Shown here: positions 1-5,400 of the stretch, piece after piece | How positions within the stretch are numbered: position 1 is the first letter of the stretch | How the letters are laid out: each line of letters starts with the position of its first letter | DNA from: Chloroflexota bacterium | Lineage (GTDB): Bacteria > Chloroflexota > Dormibacteria > Dormibacterales > Dormibacteraceae | Direction of reading: 5' to 3' | Assembly: GCA_005880175.1 (NCBI GenBank) | Contig: VBJR01000296.1 | Coordinates: 1 to 5,869, forward strand | DNA: 5,869 nt | The notes under the pieces: generated by a model | Seen by the model: only the letters and a program-made list of their open reading frames with translations | Database searches by the model: none | Told to the model about the DNA's origin: nothing | Position numbers and translations under genes: made by a program

Positions 1-1
1 C

Positions 2-319
2 CCGGCGAACGTGCTGCTGGCCGGCGACGGCCCGGTGGTGATCGACTGGTCGAACGCCGGCCGGGGGCCGGCCGGCGCCGACGTGGCCGACGCCTGGCTG
101 CTGCTGGCGAGCGCCGAGGCGCCCGGCGACCGGATGCTGCGCGTGCTCGTCGGCGCGCTCCGGGCCCGGTTCCTCGCCGCGTTCCTGCGCCGAGCGGGCC
201 GCGCGGAGGCGGCGCCGCACCTGGCCGCCGCCGTCCGCCGCCGGATCGCCGACGCCAACCTGTCCCAGGCCGAGAAGGCCGCCATGGAGCGCATCGCCGC
301 GACCCACGGCACCTCCTGA
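2..319 (+). CDS. APH-fold phosphotransferase, C-terminal part (5' end outside window)
   Basis: This is the last 105 residues of a protein whose frame is open from base 2. It begins PANVLL and reaches VVIDWSNAGRGPAGADVA. In the aminoglycoside phosphotransferase / choline kinase-like fold this matches the end of the catalytic loop (HGDxxPxN, with the Asn as third visible residue) followed by the metal-binding Asp of the IDW motif (visible residue 15, codon 44-46). The remainder is helical, rich in Ala and Arg, as expected for the C-terminal lobe. The family transfers phosphate from ATP to a small-molecule hydroxyl. The substrate cannot be told from this piece, and many relatives are not resistance enzymes. 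The catalytic Asp of HGD lies just outside the window. It converges on the response regulator gene and shares a hairpin with it. The family assignment is good; the exact function is unknown. Confidence 0.82.
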   Translation, partial: PANVLLAGDGPVVIDWSNAGRGPAGADVADAWLLLASAEAPGDRMLRVLVGALRARFLAAFLRRAGRAEAAPHLAAAVRRRIADANLSQAEKAAMERIAATHGTS

Positions 320-327
320 ACAGACGA

Positions 328-356
328 GGAGGAGCCGGCCGAACGCCGGCTCCTCC
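328..356. terminator. Hairpin between convergent genes, probable bidirectional terminator
   Basis: A perfect 12-bp stem, GGAGGAGCCGGC (328-339) with its complement at 345-356, closes a 5-nt CGAAC loop. It begins 8 bases after the phosphotransferase stop and lies about 40 bases past the leftward regulator stop, so it can serve both transcripts. There is no U-run on either side, which is common for terminators in high-GC bacteria but lowers certainty. RNA processing or stability is an alternative role. Confidence 0.7.
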
Positions 357-360
357 CGAT

Positions 361-392
361 GGTGGGGATGGAGAGAGGGGTTGGGGGGAAGG
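361..392 (-). other. C-rich 3' tail of the regulator transcript (G-run tract on + strand)
   Basis: The + strand from 361 to 392 contains no C and has G-runs at 364-367, 377-380 and 383-388. The leftward transcript just after the regulator stop is therefore a G-free, C-rich, probably unstructured stretch running straight into the 328-356 hairpin. Such composition is what Rho loading sites favour. Read on the + strand, the G-runs could form a G-quadruplex. The composition is seen; both functions are inference. Confidence 0.35.
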
Positions 393-395
393 TTT

Positions 396-1061
396 CTACA
401 GGTCCACCAGGCCCTTGCGGACCGCGTACAGGACCGCCTGCGAGCGGTCGTAGATCTCGAGCTTCTCGTAGATGTGGCTGATGTGGTTGCGGACCGTCTT
501 CTCGCTGATCCCGAGCTTGTACGCGATCCGCTTGTTGGGCAGGCCGGAGGCGATCATCTTCAGGACCTCGACCTCGCGCGCCGTCAGCCCGTCGTAGAAC
601 TCGCGGGTGGGCACGTCGCCGGTCAGCATGCCGACCATGCGCTGGGCGATCGGGCCCGAGACGACCCGCTCGCTGCTCATCACCGCCTGGATGCTGGACG
701 CGATCGCCTCGACCGCCGAGTCCTTGAGGACGTAGCCGCTGGCGCCGGAGCGGAGGGCGTCCAGCACGTAGGCGTCGGTGTGGAACGTGGTGAGGATGAG
801 GATCCGCACGCTCGGCCGGGCCCTGAGGATCCGGCGCGTGGCCTCGATGCCGTCCACCTCGGGCATCCGGATGTCCATCAGCACGACGTCCGGGTCCAGG
901 CGGTCCACCAGGTCCACCGCCTCGGCGCCGTTGCCCGCCTCGCCGACGACCCGGAGCCCGGGCTGCGTGGCGAGCAGTCGCGCCAGGCCGCTTCGGAACA
1001 GGGTCTGGTCGTCGACGATCAGGACGCGGACCACGTCTGTGGCTGCTGCTGCTGCGGTCAT
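396..1061 (-). CDS. NarL/FixJ-family response regulator, DevR-like
   Basis: A 221-residue transcription factor activated by phosphorylation. The receiver domain (about 10-127) has the acidic pair D17/D18, phospho-acceptor D63 in LMDIRMPEVDG, switch T91 and K113 in VLKD. The LuxR-type helix-turn-helix (about 157-217) starts GLTAREVEVLKMIASG and has recognition helix EKTVRNHISHIYEKL. K188, R191 and N192 line up with the DNA-contacting Lys, Lys and Asn reported for mycobacterial DosR/DevR. The ATG at 1061 is chosen because GGAGG (1069-1073) lies 7 nt upstream and the receiver domain follows at once. A longer in-frame reading to 1367 only shadows the kinase gene. The start overlaps the kinase stop as ATGA, so the two are translationally coupled and the kinase is its likely partner. 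Four consecutive GCA codons give the N-terminus an Ala run. The family is certain; targets are unknown, with the box at 5401-5420 a candidate. Confidence 0.96.
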   Translation of the reverse strand: MTAAAAATDVVRVLIVDDQTLFRSGLARLLATQPGLRVVGEAGNGAEAVDLVDRLDPDVVLMDIRMPEVDGIEATRRILRARPSVRILILTTFHTDAYVLDALRSGASGYVLKDSAVEAIASSIQAVMSSERVVSGPIAQRMVGMLTGDVPTREFYDGLTAREVEVLKMIASGLPNKRIAYKLGISEKTVRNHISHIYEKLEIYDRSQAVLYAVRKGLVDL

Positions 1062-1786
1062 CCCAACACCTCCCTGGGTACAGTCACTCGGAGCCGCGTC
1101 CCGCCATCCGGCCGTTCGCCGACGACGACACGGCCGCCGAGCAGCGTCGCGCGCTCGTGAATGCCGAGCAGGCCCATTCCCGGCCGCACCCGGCGCCCTT
1201 CCAGTCCCCGGCCGTCGTCGCTCACGACGACCTCGGCGCGGCGGCCAGTCACCCGCAGCGCCACGTCGATCCCGGTCGCCCCGCCGTGGAAGCGGGCGTT
1301 GTGGACGGCCTCGCGCACGATCTGGAGCACGTGGTCGCCCACGCGCGAGCGTATCGCGGCCGGCCATCGCGGCGAGACGGTGAGCCGGAGCCGCAGGTGG
1401 GGATGCTGGTAGAGCACCGTCTCCAGCTCACCCCGGATCCTGCCGACCAGGCCATCGTCCAGCCACTCCTGCTCGCGCAGGTCGCAGAGCACCTCGCGCA
1501 GGCCGAACAGCGCCGTCCGGACCTGGTCCTGGACCGTGTCGATCCGACGGATCACGCGCCGGCGGTCGCCCGGGTCCTGCTTGACGTCCTCCAGGACCAT
1601 CAGCAGCGCGGCCAGCGGCTGCGCCACGCGGTCGTGGAGGTCGCGGGCCACGGCGGCCCGCACGCGGCGCTCGCAGTCGGCGAGCAGCGAGCGGGACAGG
1701 CCCAGCCCGTTCCCCTCCGACGGTTCGGCCGCGAGGCCGGGGAGATCCATCGCACCGGCTTCGGTCTTCAGGGTGGGCTGGGCCAT
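1058..1786 (-). CDS. Soluble NarL-type (HisKA_3) sensor histidine kinase
   Basis: A 242-residue kinase that should autophosphorylate on His and pass the phosphate to the coupled regulator. The dimerisation/phospho-acceptor helix carries ARDLHDRVAQPLAAL with His51. The ATPase domain (about 150-238) has N-box REAVHNARFHGG (Asn163), the SDDGRG box at 189-194 and GMGLLGIHER at 203-212, the arrangement of the NarX/DegS/LiaS subgroup. There is no membrane segment and only about 35 residues before the catalytic helices, so no PAS, GAF or other sensor domain. Input must come from another protein or from a very short N-terminus. I chose ATG 1786. The in-frame GTG at 1870 would add 28 residues in which only 13 of 27 codons after the GTG end in G or C, against 23 of 27 for the first called codons, and it would run through the repeat region. 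An AGGGGA lies about 10 nt upstream of the chosen ATG, within an inverted repeat. Function is confident; the start is fairly sure. Confidence 0.93.
   Translation of the reverse strand: MAQPTLKTEAGAMDLPGLAAEPSEGNGLGLSRSLLADCERRVRAAVARDLHDRVAQPLAALLMVLEDVKQDPGDRRRVIRRIDTVQDQVRTALFGLREVLCDLREQEWLDDGLVGRIRGELETVLYQHPHLRLRLTVSPRWPAAIRSRVGDHVLQIVREAVHNARFHGGATGIDVALRVTGRRAEVVVSDDGRGLEGRRVRPGMGLLGIHERATLLGGRVVVGERPDGGTRLRVTVPREVLG
1067..1074 (-). promoter_or_regulatory. Ribosome binding site of the response regulator gene
   Basis: GGGAGGTG on the minus strand, inside the end of the kinase gene, contains GGAGG (1069-1073) 7 nt before the ATG at 1061. It is the best Shine-Dalgarno match in the window and fixes the regulator start within the ATGA overlap. 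Confidence 0.8.
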
Positions 1787-1793
1787 GGCGAGA

Positions 1794-1808
1794 GGTTCCC
1801 CTGGAACC
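1794..1808 (-). repeat. Inverted repeat overlapping the kinase ribosome binding site
   Basis: GGTTCC and GGAACC are perfect 6-bp arms separated by 3 bases. On the minus strand the AGGGGA that could serve as ribosome binding site for ATG 1786 spans the loop and right arm, so an RNA hairpin would hide it. A neighbouring CCGGT-CGC-ACCGG repeat at 1807-1819 is equally compact. A protein operator is the alternative. The repeat is certain; its role is not. Confidence 0.45.
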
Positions 1809-1831
1809 GGTCGCACCGGCAGTACCGCGCC

Positions 1832-1837
1832 AGTATC
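1832..1837 (-). promoter_or_regulatory. Candidate -10 element for the kinase-regulator operon
   Basis: GATACT, within TTTTGATACT on the minus strand, lies in the AT-richest spot of the gap and would give a leader of roughly 40 nt before ATG 1786. No recognisable -35 sits 16-18 bp upstream. The same TGATACT string precedes the membrane protein gene at 5359-5365. Confidence 0.3.
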
Positions 1838-1863
1838 AAAATGCCCACTGAGATGGGTGATAC
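1833..1863 (-). repeat. Nested inverted repeat (stem, 5-nt bulge, inner stem)
   Basis: GTATCA (1833-1838) is complementary to TGATAC (1858-1863), and inside it CCCA (1844-1847) is complementary to TGGG (1854-1857) around a 6-nt loop. The arms are contiguous on one side and interrupted by 5 nt on the other, so an RNA copy could fold as a bulged hairpin just before the kinase gene. Confidence 0.4.
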
Positions 1864-1890
1864 CTCCCACGGCCGTGGGAGGGCGATACC
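1855..1890. repeat. Direct repeats GGGYGATACC flanking a palindrome
   Basis: GGGTGATACC (1855-1864) and GGGCGATACC (1881-1890) differ at one base, and their starts are 26 bp apart. They bracket the palindrome at 1863-1882 and slightly overlap it. Spaced copies on the same DNA face (26 bp is about 2.5 turns, so not exactly in phase) could be regulator half-sites, or alternative pairing partners in an RNA leader. Confidence 0.5.
1863..1882. repeat. Perfect 20-bp palindrome, operator or terminator
   Basis: CCTCCCACGGCCGTGGGAGG reads the same on both strands. It begins 25 nt downstream of the stop of the large leftward regulator. As RNA it would form an 8-bp stem with a GGCC loop, a possible terminator without U-run. 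As DNA it is a symmetric site for a dimeric regulator of the kinase operon. The sequence does not decide between these. Confidence 0.5.
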
Positions 1891-1907
1891 TCAGGGCCGC
1901 GTCGGGT

Positions 1908-4907
1908 TCAGGCGAGCGCCGTCAGGCGCTCCCCGAGGAGCTGCCAGCCCAGGTGCAGGCGGCGGTAGAACGTGGCCCGCGTGAGGTGCAGGCGGTCGGC
2001 CACCAGCTCCTGGCTGCCGACGCGGCGCAGGTAGTAGTCGCGGAGCAGCTGGCCGGCCTCGCGGTCCCGGCCGTCCGGCGACCCCGCCAGCGCCTCGATC
2101 TGCTGGGCCAGGAGCGTCCAGAGGCCCGTCCCGCCGTCGTCGGCCTCCAGGCCGAGCAGGCGGGCCAGGTCGGCCTGCGCCAGCTCCTGCGGCCGGTGCA
2201 TCGCCTCCAGCGCCAGCTTCACGTGCTCCACGGTGACCGCGCGCGAGCCCAGGTCCGCCAGCGCCTCGCGCGCGGCCCGCGCCTCGAAGGCCGCGCCCCG
2301 CTCCTCCGCGCTGTCGAGGGCGGCCCGCAGCTCGGTCCGGGCCTCCTCCACGGAGCCGGCGGCCGCCAGCGCGGCCGCCAGCGCCAGTCGGGTTCGCGCC
2401 TCCTCGTGCCGGAAGCCCGCGGTCCGGAACCCCTCCGCGGCCCGGCGGAGGTCGCCGGTGGCCCGGTCGACCTGCCTGGCGGCCGCCGCGGCCCGGCCCC
2501 GCATCCGCAGCAGCCATGGATGGGCCGGGTCGGCGCCGGCCGCCGCCATGCGCTCGATCAGCGCGGCCGCGTCCGCCGGCCTGTTCACGGCGAGCAGCGC
2601 CTCGACCGCGACGTCGCAGTGGAACAGCTGGACGCGCAGCGGCCAGTCAGACCCGGCCAGCACCTCCTCGGCGCCGGCGACGGCGGCCTCCGGCCGGCCC
2701 GAGTCCAGCGCCAGGCGGATCTCGGCCCACAGCTCGTCCACCCGGTCCTGGCCCTCCCGTGACACCGAGCGGTCGGGCAGCAGCTGGCGCGCCGTGTCCA
2801 GGTGGTCGAGGTGGATGTGCGCCACCGCGAGCTGGACCTGCAGCCAGTTGACGTAGTACGTGGCCTCGCCCTCGCGCGCGAGCGCCAGCGCCTCCTCGTA
2901 CGCGGCGAGACCCCGGTTCGGCTGGCCCAGGCCCCAGAGGTAGACGCTGCCCTCCGCCCGCAGCGCCTGGAGCTGCGCCATGCTGCCGGCCTGCATGGCC
3001 TTCAGCGCGTCGATCCGCTCCAGCGCCTCCAGCGGCCGCAGGTGCTGGAGGCGGATGAGGATGCCGTTGTACAGGGCGTTGGCCGCGATGACGTTCAGGC
3101 CGGCCTCCGCCGCCTCGCGGTAGCTGCGGTCCACCGCCGCGAACCCCTCGGTCACGTCGCCGAGCTGGACGTGGCCCAGGCCGAGGTAGTTGTACGCCCA
3201 GATCCGGGGCCCGTCCGCTTTCGCCTCCGTCGCGATCGCGATCGCCCGCTCCGCGGCCTCGACCGTGCGGGCGCCGTCGAGCGCGAAGATGGCGGCCTGC
3301 GCCAGCCGGACGTAGGCCAGGGCCAGGTCCTCGCTCGGGCCCTCGGGCTCCAGCCGGGCGCGGGCGGCCTCGTACTCGGCCACCGCCCGCTCCGGGCGGT
3401 GTCGCTCCCAGAGGCAGCGGCCGAGCCAGAGCCGGAAGCTGGCGGCCGCTCGGCGCTGGCCCGCGGCGTCGAGCGCCGCCACCCCCTCGACCAGGTGGCG
3501 CTCGGCCCTGGCCGCGTCCAGGCACAGCAGGTACGCCACGCCCATGCGGCAGAGCAGCTCCGGCCGCGTCGCCTCGTCCGCCAGCGGCAGGATCCGCTCG
3601 TACAGCGCCGCCGCGTCCGCGTATGCGTGGGCGCGCACCGCCTGCTCCGCGGCGGCCAGCCCGAGGGGCGCCGCCTCGTCGTCCCTGCGCGCGGCCAGGA
3701 GGTGGCGGCAGAGGTCCACGGCGGGCGTGTCCGGGCGGCCGCGCAGCGCGTCAGCGGCGGCCGCGTGCAGGTCCTGGCGCTGGGGCACCAGCAGGTCGTC
3801 GTAGACGGACTCCCGGGTCAGGGAGTGCCGGAACCGGTAGTGCTCCTCGACGTCCGGGTCCTCCTCGAGCAGCTGCTGCCGCACGCACGTGCGCAGCGCC
3901 GACTGGACCTCCTGCGCCTGCTGGCCCGAGATCGCGGCCAGCAGCGGGTAGTCGAACGAGCGGCCCAGGACGGACGCGCAGCGCAGGATGTCGGCCGCCG
4001 GCTCGGGCAGGTCGGCCAGGCGGCCCAGCACGCTGTCGCGCACGGTGCGGGGCAGGCGGAGGCGCTGGAGGGACTCGTGCCGCCAGGCGGAGCTGTGGCG
4101 GGTGACGGCGCCCCGGTCCAGGGCCTCCTTGAGGATCTCCTCGAGCACGAACGGGTTGCCGTCGCTGCGGTCCCGGAGCAGGCGCCGGACCTCCAGCGGC
4201 ACCGTCTTCACGCCGACGGTGGCGCGGATCATCTCGCCGATTCGGTCCACGGTCAGCGGGGCCAGGTCGATCCGCTCGACCAGGCCGGCCCGGCGCCAGT
4301 GGTCCACCGAGACGACCAGCGGGTGGCGGCGCTCCAGGCCGTCCAGCCGGCAGGTGACCAGCAGCATGGCGCGGGCCCCGCGCAGCCGGCGGACGAGGTA
4401 CTCCAGCAGCTCCCGGCTGGAGGCGTCCGCCCAGTGCACGTTCTCGAGCACCAGCAGCAGGCCGTCCGCCCGCGCGCACGTGCGCAGCAGCGCCAGGACC
4501 GCCTCGAAGAGCCGCAGCTTGCCCTGGACCGGGTCGCTGGGGTCGCGGGGCGGCTCCTCCAGCTCCAGCTGGGGGAACAGCCAGGCCAGCTCGCGGTGGT
4601 TCGCGGCGAGCTGGCGGCGGAGGCCGCCCAGGTCCGCCTGGGACAGGTGGTTGCCGATCGCCTCCAGGAGCGGCAGGTACGGCAGCGAGAGCTCGGCCTC
4701 CGAGCAGCCGCCCCACATCGTGGTCATCCCGCGCTCGGCCGCCGCGCGGCGGACGTCCGCCGCCAGGCGGGTCTTGCCGAGCCCGGCGTCACCGGTGAGG
4801 ACGACCGTCCGGCTGTCGCCCCCGTGGGCGGCGCCGAGCGCTGCCACCAGCCGCTCCATCTCGCTGTCCCGGCCCACCGTGACCGGACAGAGCGCCATCT
4901 CCACCAC
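1908..4907 (-). CDS. Large STAND-ATPase/TPR transcriptional regulator (MalT/LAL-like)
   Basis: A 999-residue regulator. The N-terminal ATPase (about 10-260) begins VGRDSEMERL and has Walker A GDAGLGKT (39-46), the LLVLENVHWAD stretch (151-161) and SDGNPFVLEEIL (248-259), typical of the MalT/LAL and adenylate cyclase-associated AAA_16 ATPases. A winged-helix-like linker follows (about 285-375). Then comes a long Ala-rich helical solenoid of TPR type (about 395-885), the usual site for ligand or partner binding. The C-terminus (about 893-999) is not the LuxR helix-turn-helix of classical LAL proteins. It has a helix-turn-helix with GSQELVADRLHLTRATFYRRL, nearer to Fis or sigma region 4 types. 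Walker B is odd: the usual Asp-Asp is Glu155-Asn156. GTG 4907, GTG 4904 and ATG 4898 are all possible starts and none has a good ribosome binding site, so the exact start is uncertain. It lies between the membrane protein and kinase genes, same strand, with gaps of 87 and 121 bp. Its inducer and targets are unknown. Confidence 0.9.
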   Translation of the reverse strand: MVEMALCPVTVGRDSEMERLVAALGAAHGGDSRTVVLTGDAGLGKTRLAADVRRAAAERGMTTMWGGCSEAELSLPYLPLLEAIGNHLSQADLGGLRRQLAANHRELAWLFPQLELEEPPRDPSDPVQGKLRLFEAVLALLRTCARADGLLLVLENVHWADASSRELLEYLVRRLRGARAMLLVTCRLDGLERRHPLVVSVDHWRRAGLVERIDLAPLTVDRIGEMIRATVGVKTVPLEVRRLLRDRSDGNPFVLEEILKEALDRGAVTRHSSAWRHESLQRLRLPRTVRDSVLGRLADLPEPAADILRCASVLGRSFDYPLLAAISGQQAQEVQSALRTCVRQQLLEEDPDVEEHYRFRHSLTRESVYDDLLVPQRQDLHAAAADALRGRPDTPAVDLCRHLLAARRDDEAAPLGLAAAEQAVRAHAYADAAALYERILPLADEATRPELLCRMGVAYLLCLDAARAERHLVEGVAALDAAGQRRAAASFRLWLGRCLWERHRPERAVAEYEAARARLEPEGPSEDLALAYVRLAQAAIFALDGARTVEAAERAIAIATEAKADGPRIWAYNYLGLGHVQLGDVTEGFAAVDRSYREAAEAGLNVIAANALYNGILIRLQHLRPLEALERIDALKAMQAGSMAQLQALRAEGSVYLWGLGQPNRGLAAYEEALALAREGEATYYVNWLQVQLAVAHIHLDHLDTARQLLPDRSVSREGQDRVDELWAEIRLALDSGRPEAAVAGAEEVLAGSDWPLRVQLFHCDVAVEALLAVNRPADAAALIERMAAAGADPAHPWLLRMRGRAAAAARQVDRATGDLRRAAEGFRTAGFRHEEARTRLALAAALAAAGSVEEARTELRAALDSAEERGAAFEARAAREALADLGSRAVTVEHVKLALEAMHRPQELAQADLARLLGLEADDGGTGLWTLLAQQIEALAGSPDGRDREAGQLLRDYYLRRVGSQELVADRLHLTRATFYRRLHLGWQLLGERLTALA

Positions 4908-4962
4908 TCAGACAGAATGTTGGGGCATGGAGGAGCGCGCGGCACGCCGGCGCACGAACTGT

Positions 4963-4981
4963 GGGGGTCACGTGGACCCCC
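4963..4981. terminator. Hairpin with CACGTG core in the gap after the membrane protein gene
   Basis: GGGGGTC (4963-4969) and GACCCCC (4975-4981) form a 7-bp stem around a 5-nt loop containing most of CACGTG. It starts 14 bases beyond the membrane protein stop and about 56 bases before the large regulator start. It could end the upstream transcript or act as an operator for the downstream one. There is no U-run. Confidence 0.45.
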
Positions 4982-4994
4982 CAGACGTGCCTAT

Positions 4995-5336
4995 CTACTT
5001 GGTGACGAGGGTCTCGTCGAGCGAGCGCTTGAGCGTCCGCAGCGAGTCGGCCGGTACTGGAGCCTCTTCGATCCACCCGAACATGGCGTCGACGATGCGG
5101 CGCCACGCGGTGACCTGCCGCTCCATCGCGGAGCCCCAGTAGTTCTTCGACCAGCCCGCCCCGGCGAGCCACCCGGCGATCCCACAACAGAGCACCCCGG
5201 TGCCCAGCATCATCCAGCCCAGCAGGCCGTTGGGCTTCAGCCCGGTGAGGGTGAAGATGCCCAGACCAAGATTGACGACCGTAAATCCAGGCAGGATCAC
5301 TCGGTAGAAGATGATCCCGCGACGCCTCCTATCCAT
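4995..5336 (-). CDS. Small two-helix membrane protein of unknown function
   Basis: A 113-residue protein I do not recognise. It starts MDRRRRGIIFYR, a basic N-terminus that should stay in the cytoplasm. Two hydrophobic stretches follow at about residues 9-31 and 37-60, joined by a short TGLKPNG turn. A soluble, amphipathic C-terminal tail (about 64-113) is rich in Trp and charged residues (WSKNYWGSAMERQ, later LRTLKRSLDETL). It is therefore probably a helical hairpin in the inner membrane with both ends inside. The ATG at 5336 is supported by AAAGGG 6 nt upstream. An ATG at 5378 in the same frame has no ribosome binding site, and longer readings merely oppose the divergent regulator gene. It is the first leftward gene after the DosR-like box and lies upstream of the ATPase regulator. 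A role as membrane partner of the sensorless kinase is conceivable but unsupported by any motif. Confidence 0.8.
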   Translation of the reverse strand: MDRRRRGIIFYRVILPGFTVVNLGLGIFTLTGLKPNGLLGWMMLGTGVLCCGIAGWLAGAGWSKNYWGSAMERQVTAWRRIVDAMFGWIEEAPVPADSLRTLKRSLDETLVTK

Positions 5337-5342
5337 TCGAAT

Positions 5343-5348
5343 CCCTTT
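5343..5348 (-). promoter_or_regulatory. Ribosome binding site of the small membrane protein
   Basis: AAAGGG on the minus strand, within GGGGAAAGGGAT, ends 6 nt before ATG 5336 and decides this start over the upstream ATG at 5378. Confidence 0.5.
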
Positions 5349-5358
5349 CCCCGTACTT

Positions 5359-5364
5359 AGTATC
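5359..5364 (-). promoter_or_regulatory. Candidate -10 element for the membrane protein gene
   Basis: GATACT, within CTGATACTAAG on the minus strand, lies 22 nt upstream of ATG 5336. No -35 hexamer is visible 16-18 bp upstream, so an activator would be needed. The centre of the DosR-like box is about 49 bp upstream of the centre of this element. Confidence 0.3.
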
Positions 5365-5400
5365 AGCGAGGCCAGCATGCACCGCGGAGCGAGACAAGCG

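Larger units (their letters stand above)
1787..1907 (-). promoter_or_regulatory. Repeat-dense leader/control region of the kinase-regulator operon
   Basis: This 121-bp non-coding gap between the large regulator and the kinase holds, in the direction of transcription, a direct repeat, a 20-bp palindrome, the second repeat copy, a nested inverted repeat, an AT-richer TTTTGATACT segment and a GGTTCC/GGAACC inverted repeat next to the kinase start. The separate elements have their own entries. It must carry the end of one transcription unit, the start of the next, or read-through control. No classical -35 is visible, so any promoter here probably needs an activator. Confidence 0.6.

Noticed and set aside
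1..319. Calling the phosphotransferase an antibiotic resistance gene
   Set aside because: Only the C-terminal part is visible, and the fold is shared by many metabolic kinases. Nothing here identifies an aminoglycoside substrate.
1042..1055. CTG/GCA trinucleotide run at the N-terminus of the response regulator
   Set aside because: Fewer than five units, in frame, encoding alanines before the receiver domain. Length change would not shift the frame, so phase variation is unlikely.
381..1160. Open frames on the + strand opposite the response regulator and kinase (also 1157-1984)
   Set aside because: They have no family motifs, and the opposite strand has complete conserved two-component proteins.
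1062..1367. Extension of the response regulator frame upstream of ATG 1061
   Set aside because: It is the kinase gene read out of frame, Arg/Pro-rich without motif. The ATG has a strong ribosome binding site and the ATGA overlap.
1803..1808. GGAACC on the + strand as an ECF sigma -35
   Set aside because: No matching -10 at the right distance and no + strand gene downstream. It is one arm of an inverted repeat.
1787..1870. N-terminal extension of the kinase to GTG 1870
   Set aside because: Only 13 of 27 added codons end in G or C, the stretch is full of inverted repeats, and it contains the likely promoter, so it is non-coding.
2802..5360. A very long open frame (852 codons) on the + strand opposite the large regulator
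   Set aside because: Its translation is low-complexity and rich in Arg, Gln, Val and Ala with no recognisable motif. Such antisense frames arise from G/C-biased third positions, and the minus-strand frame contains clear ATPase and helix-turn-helix motifs.
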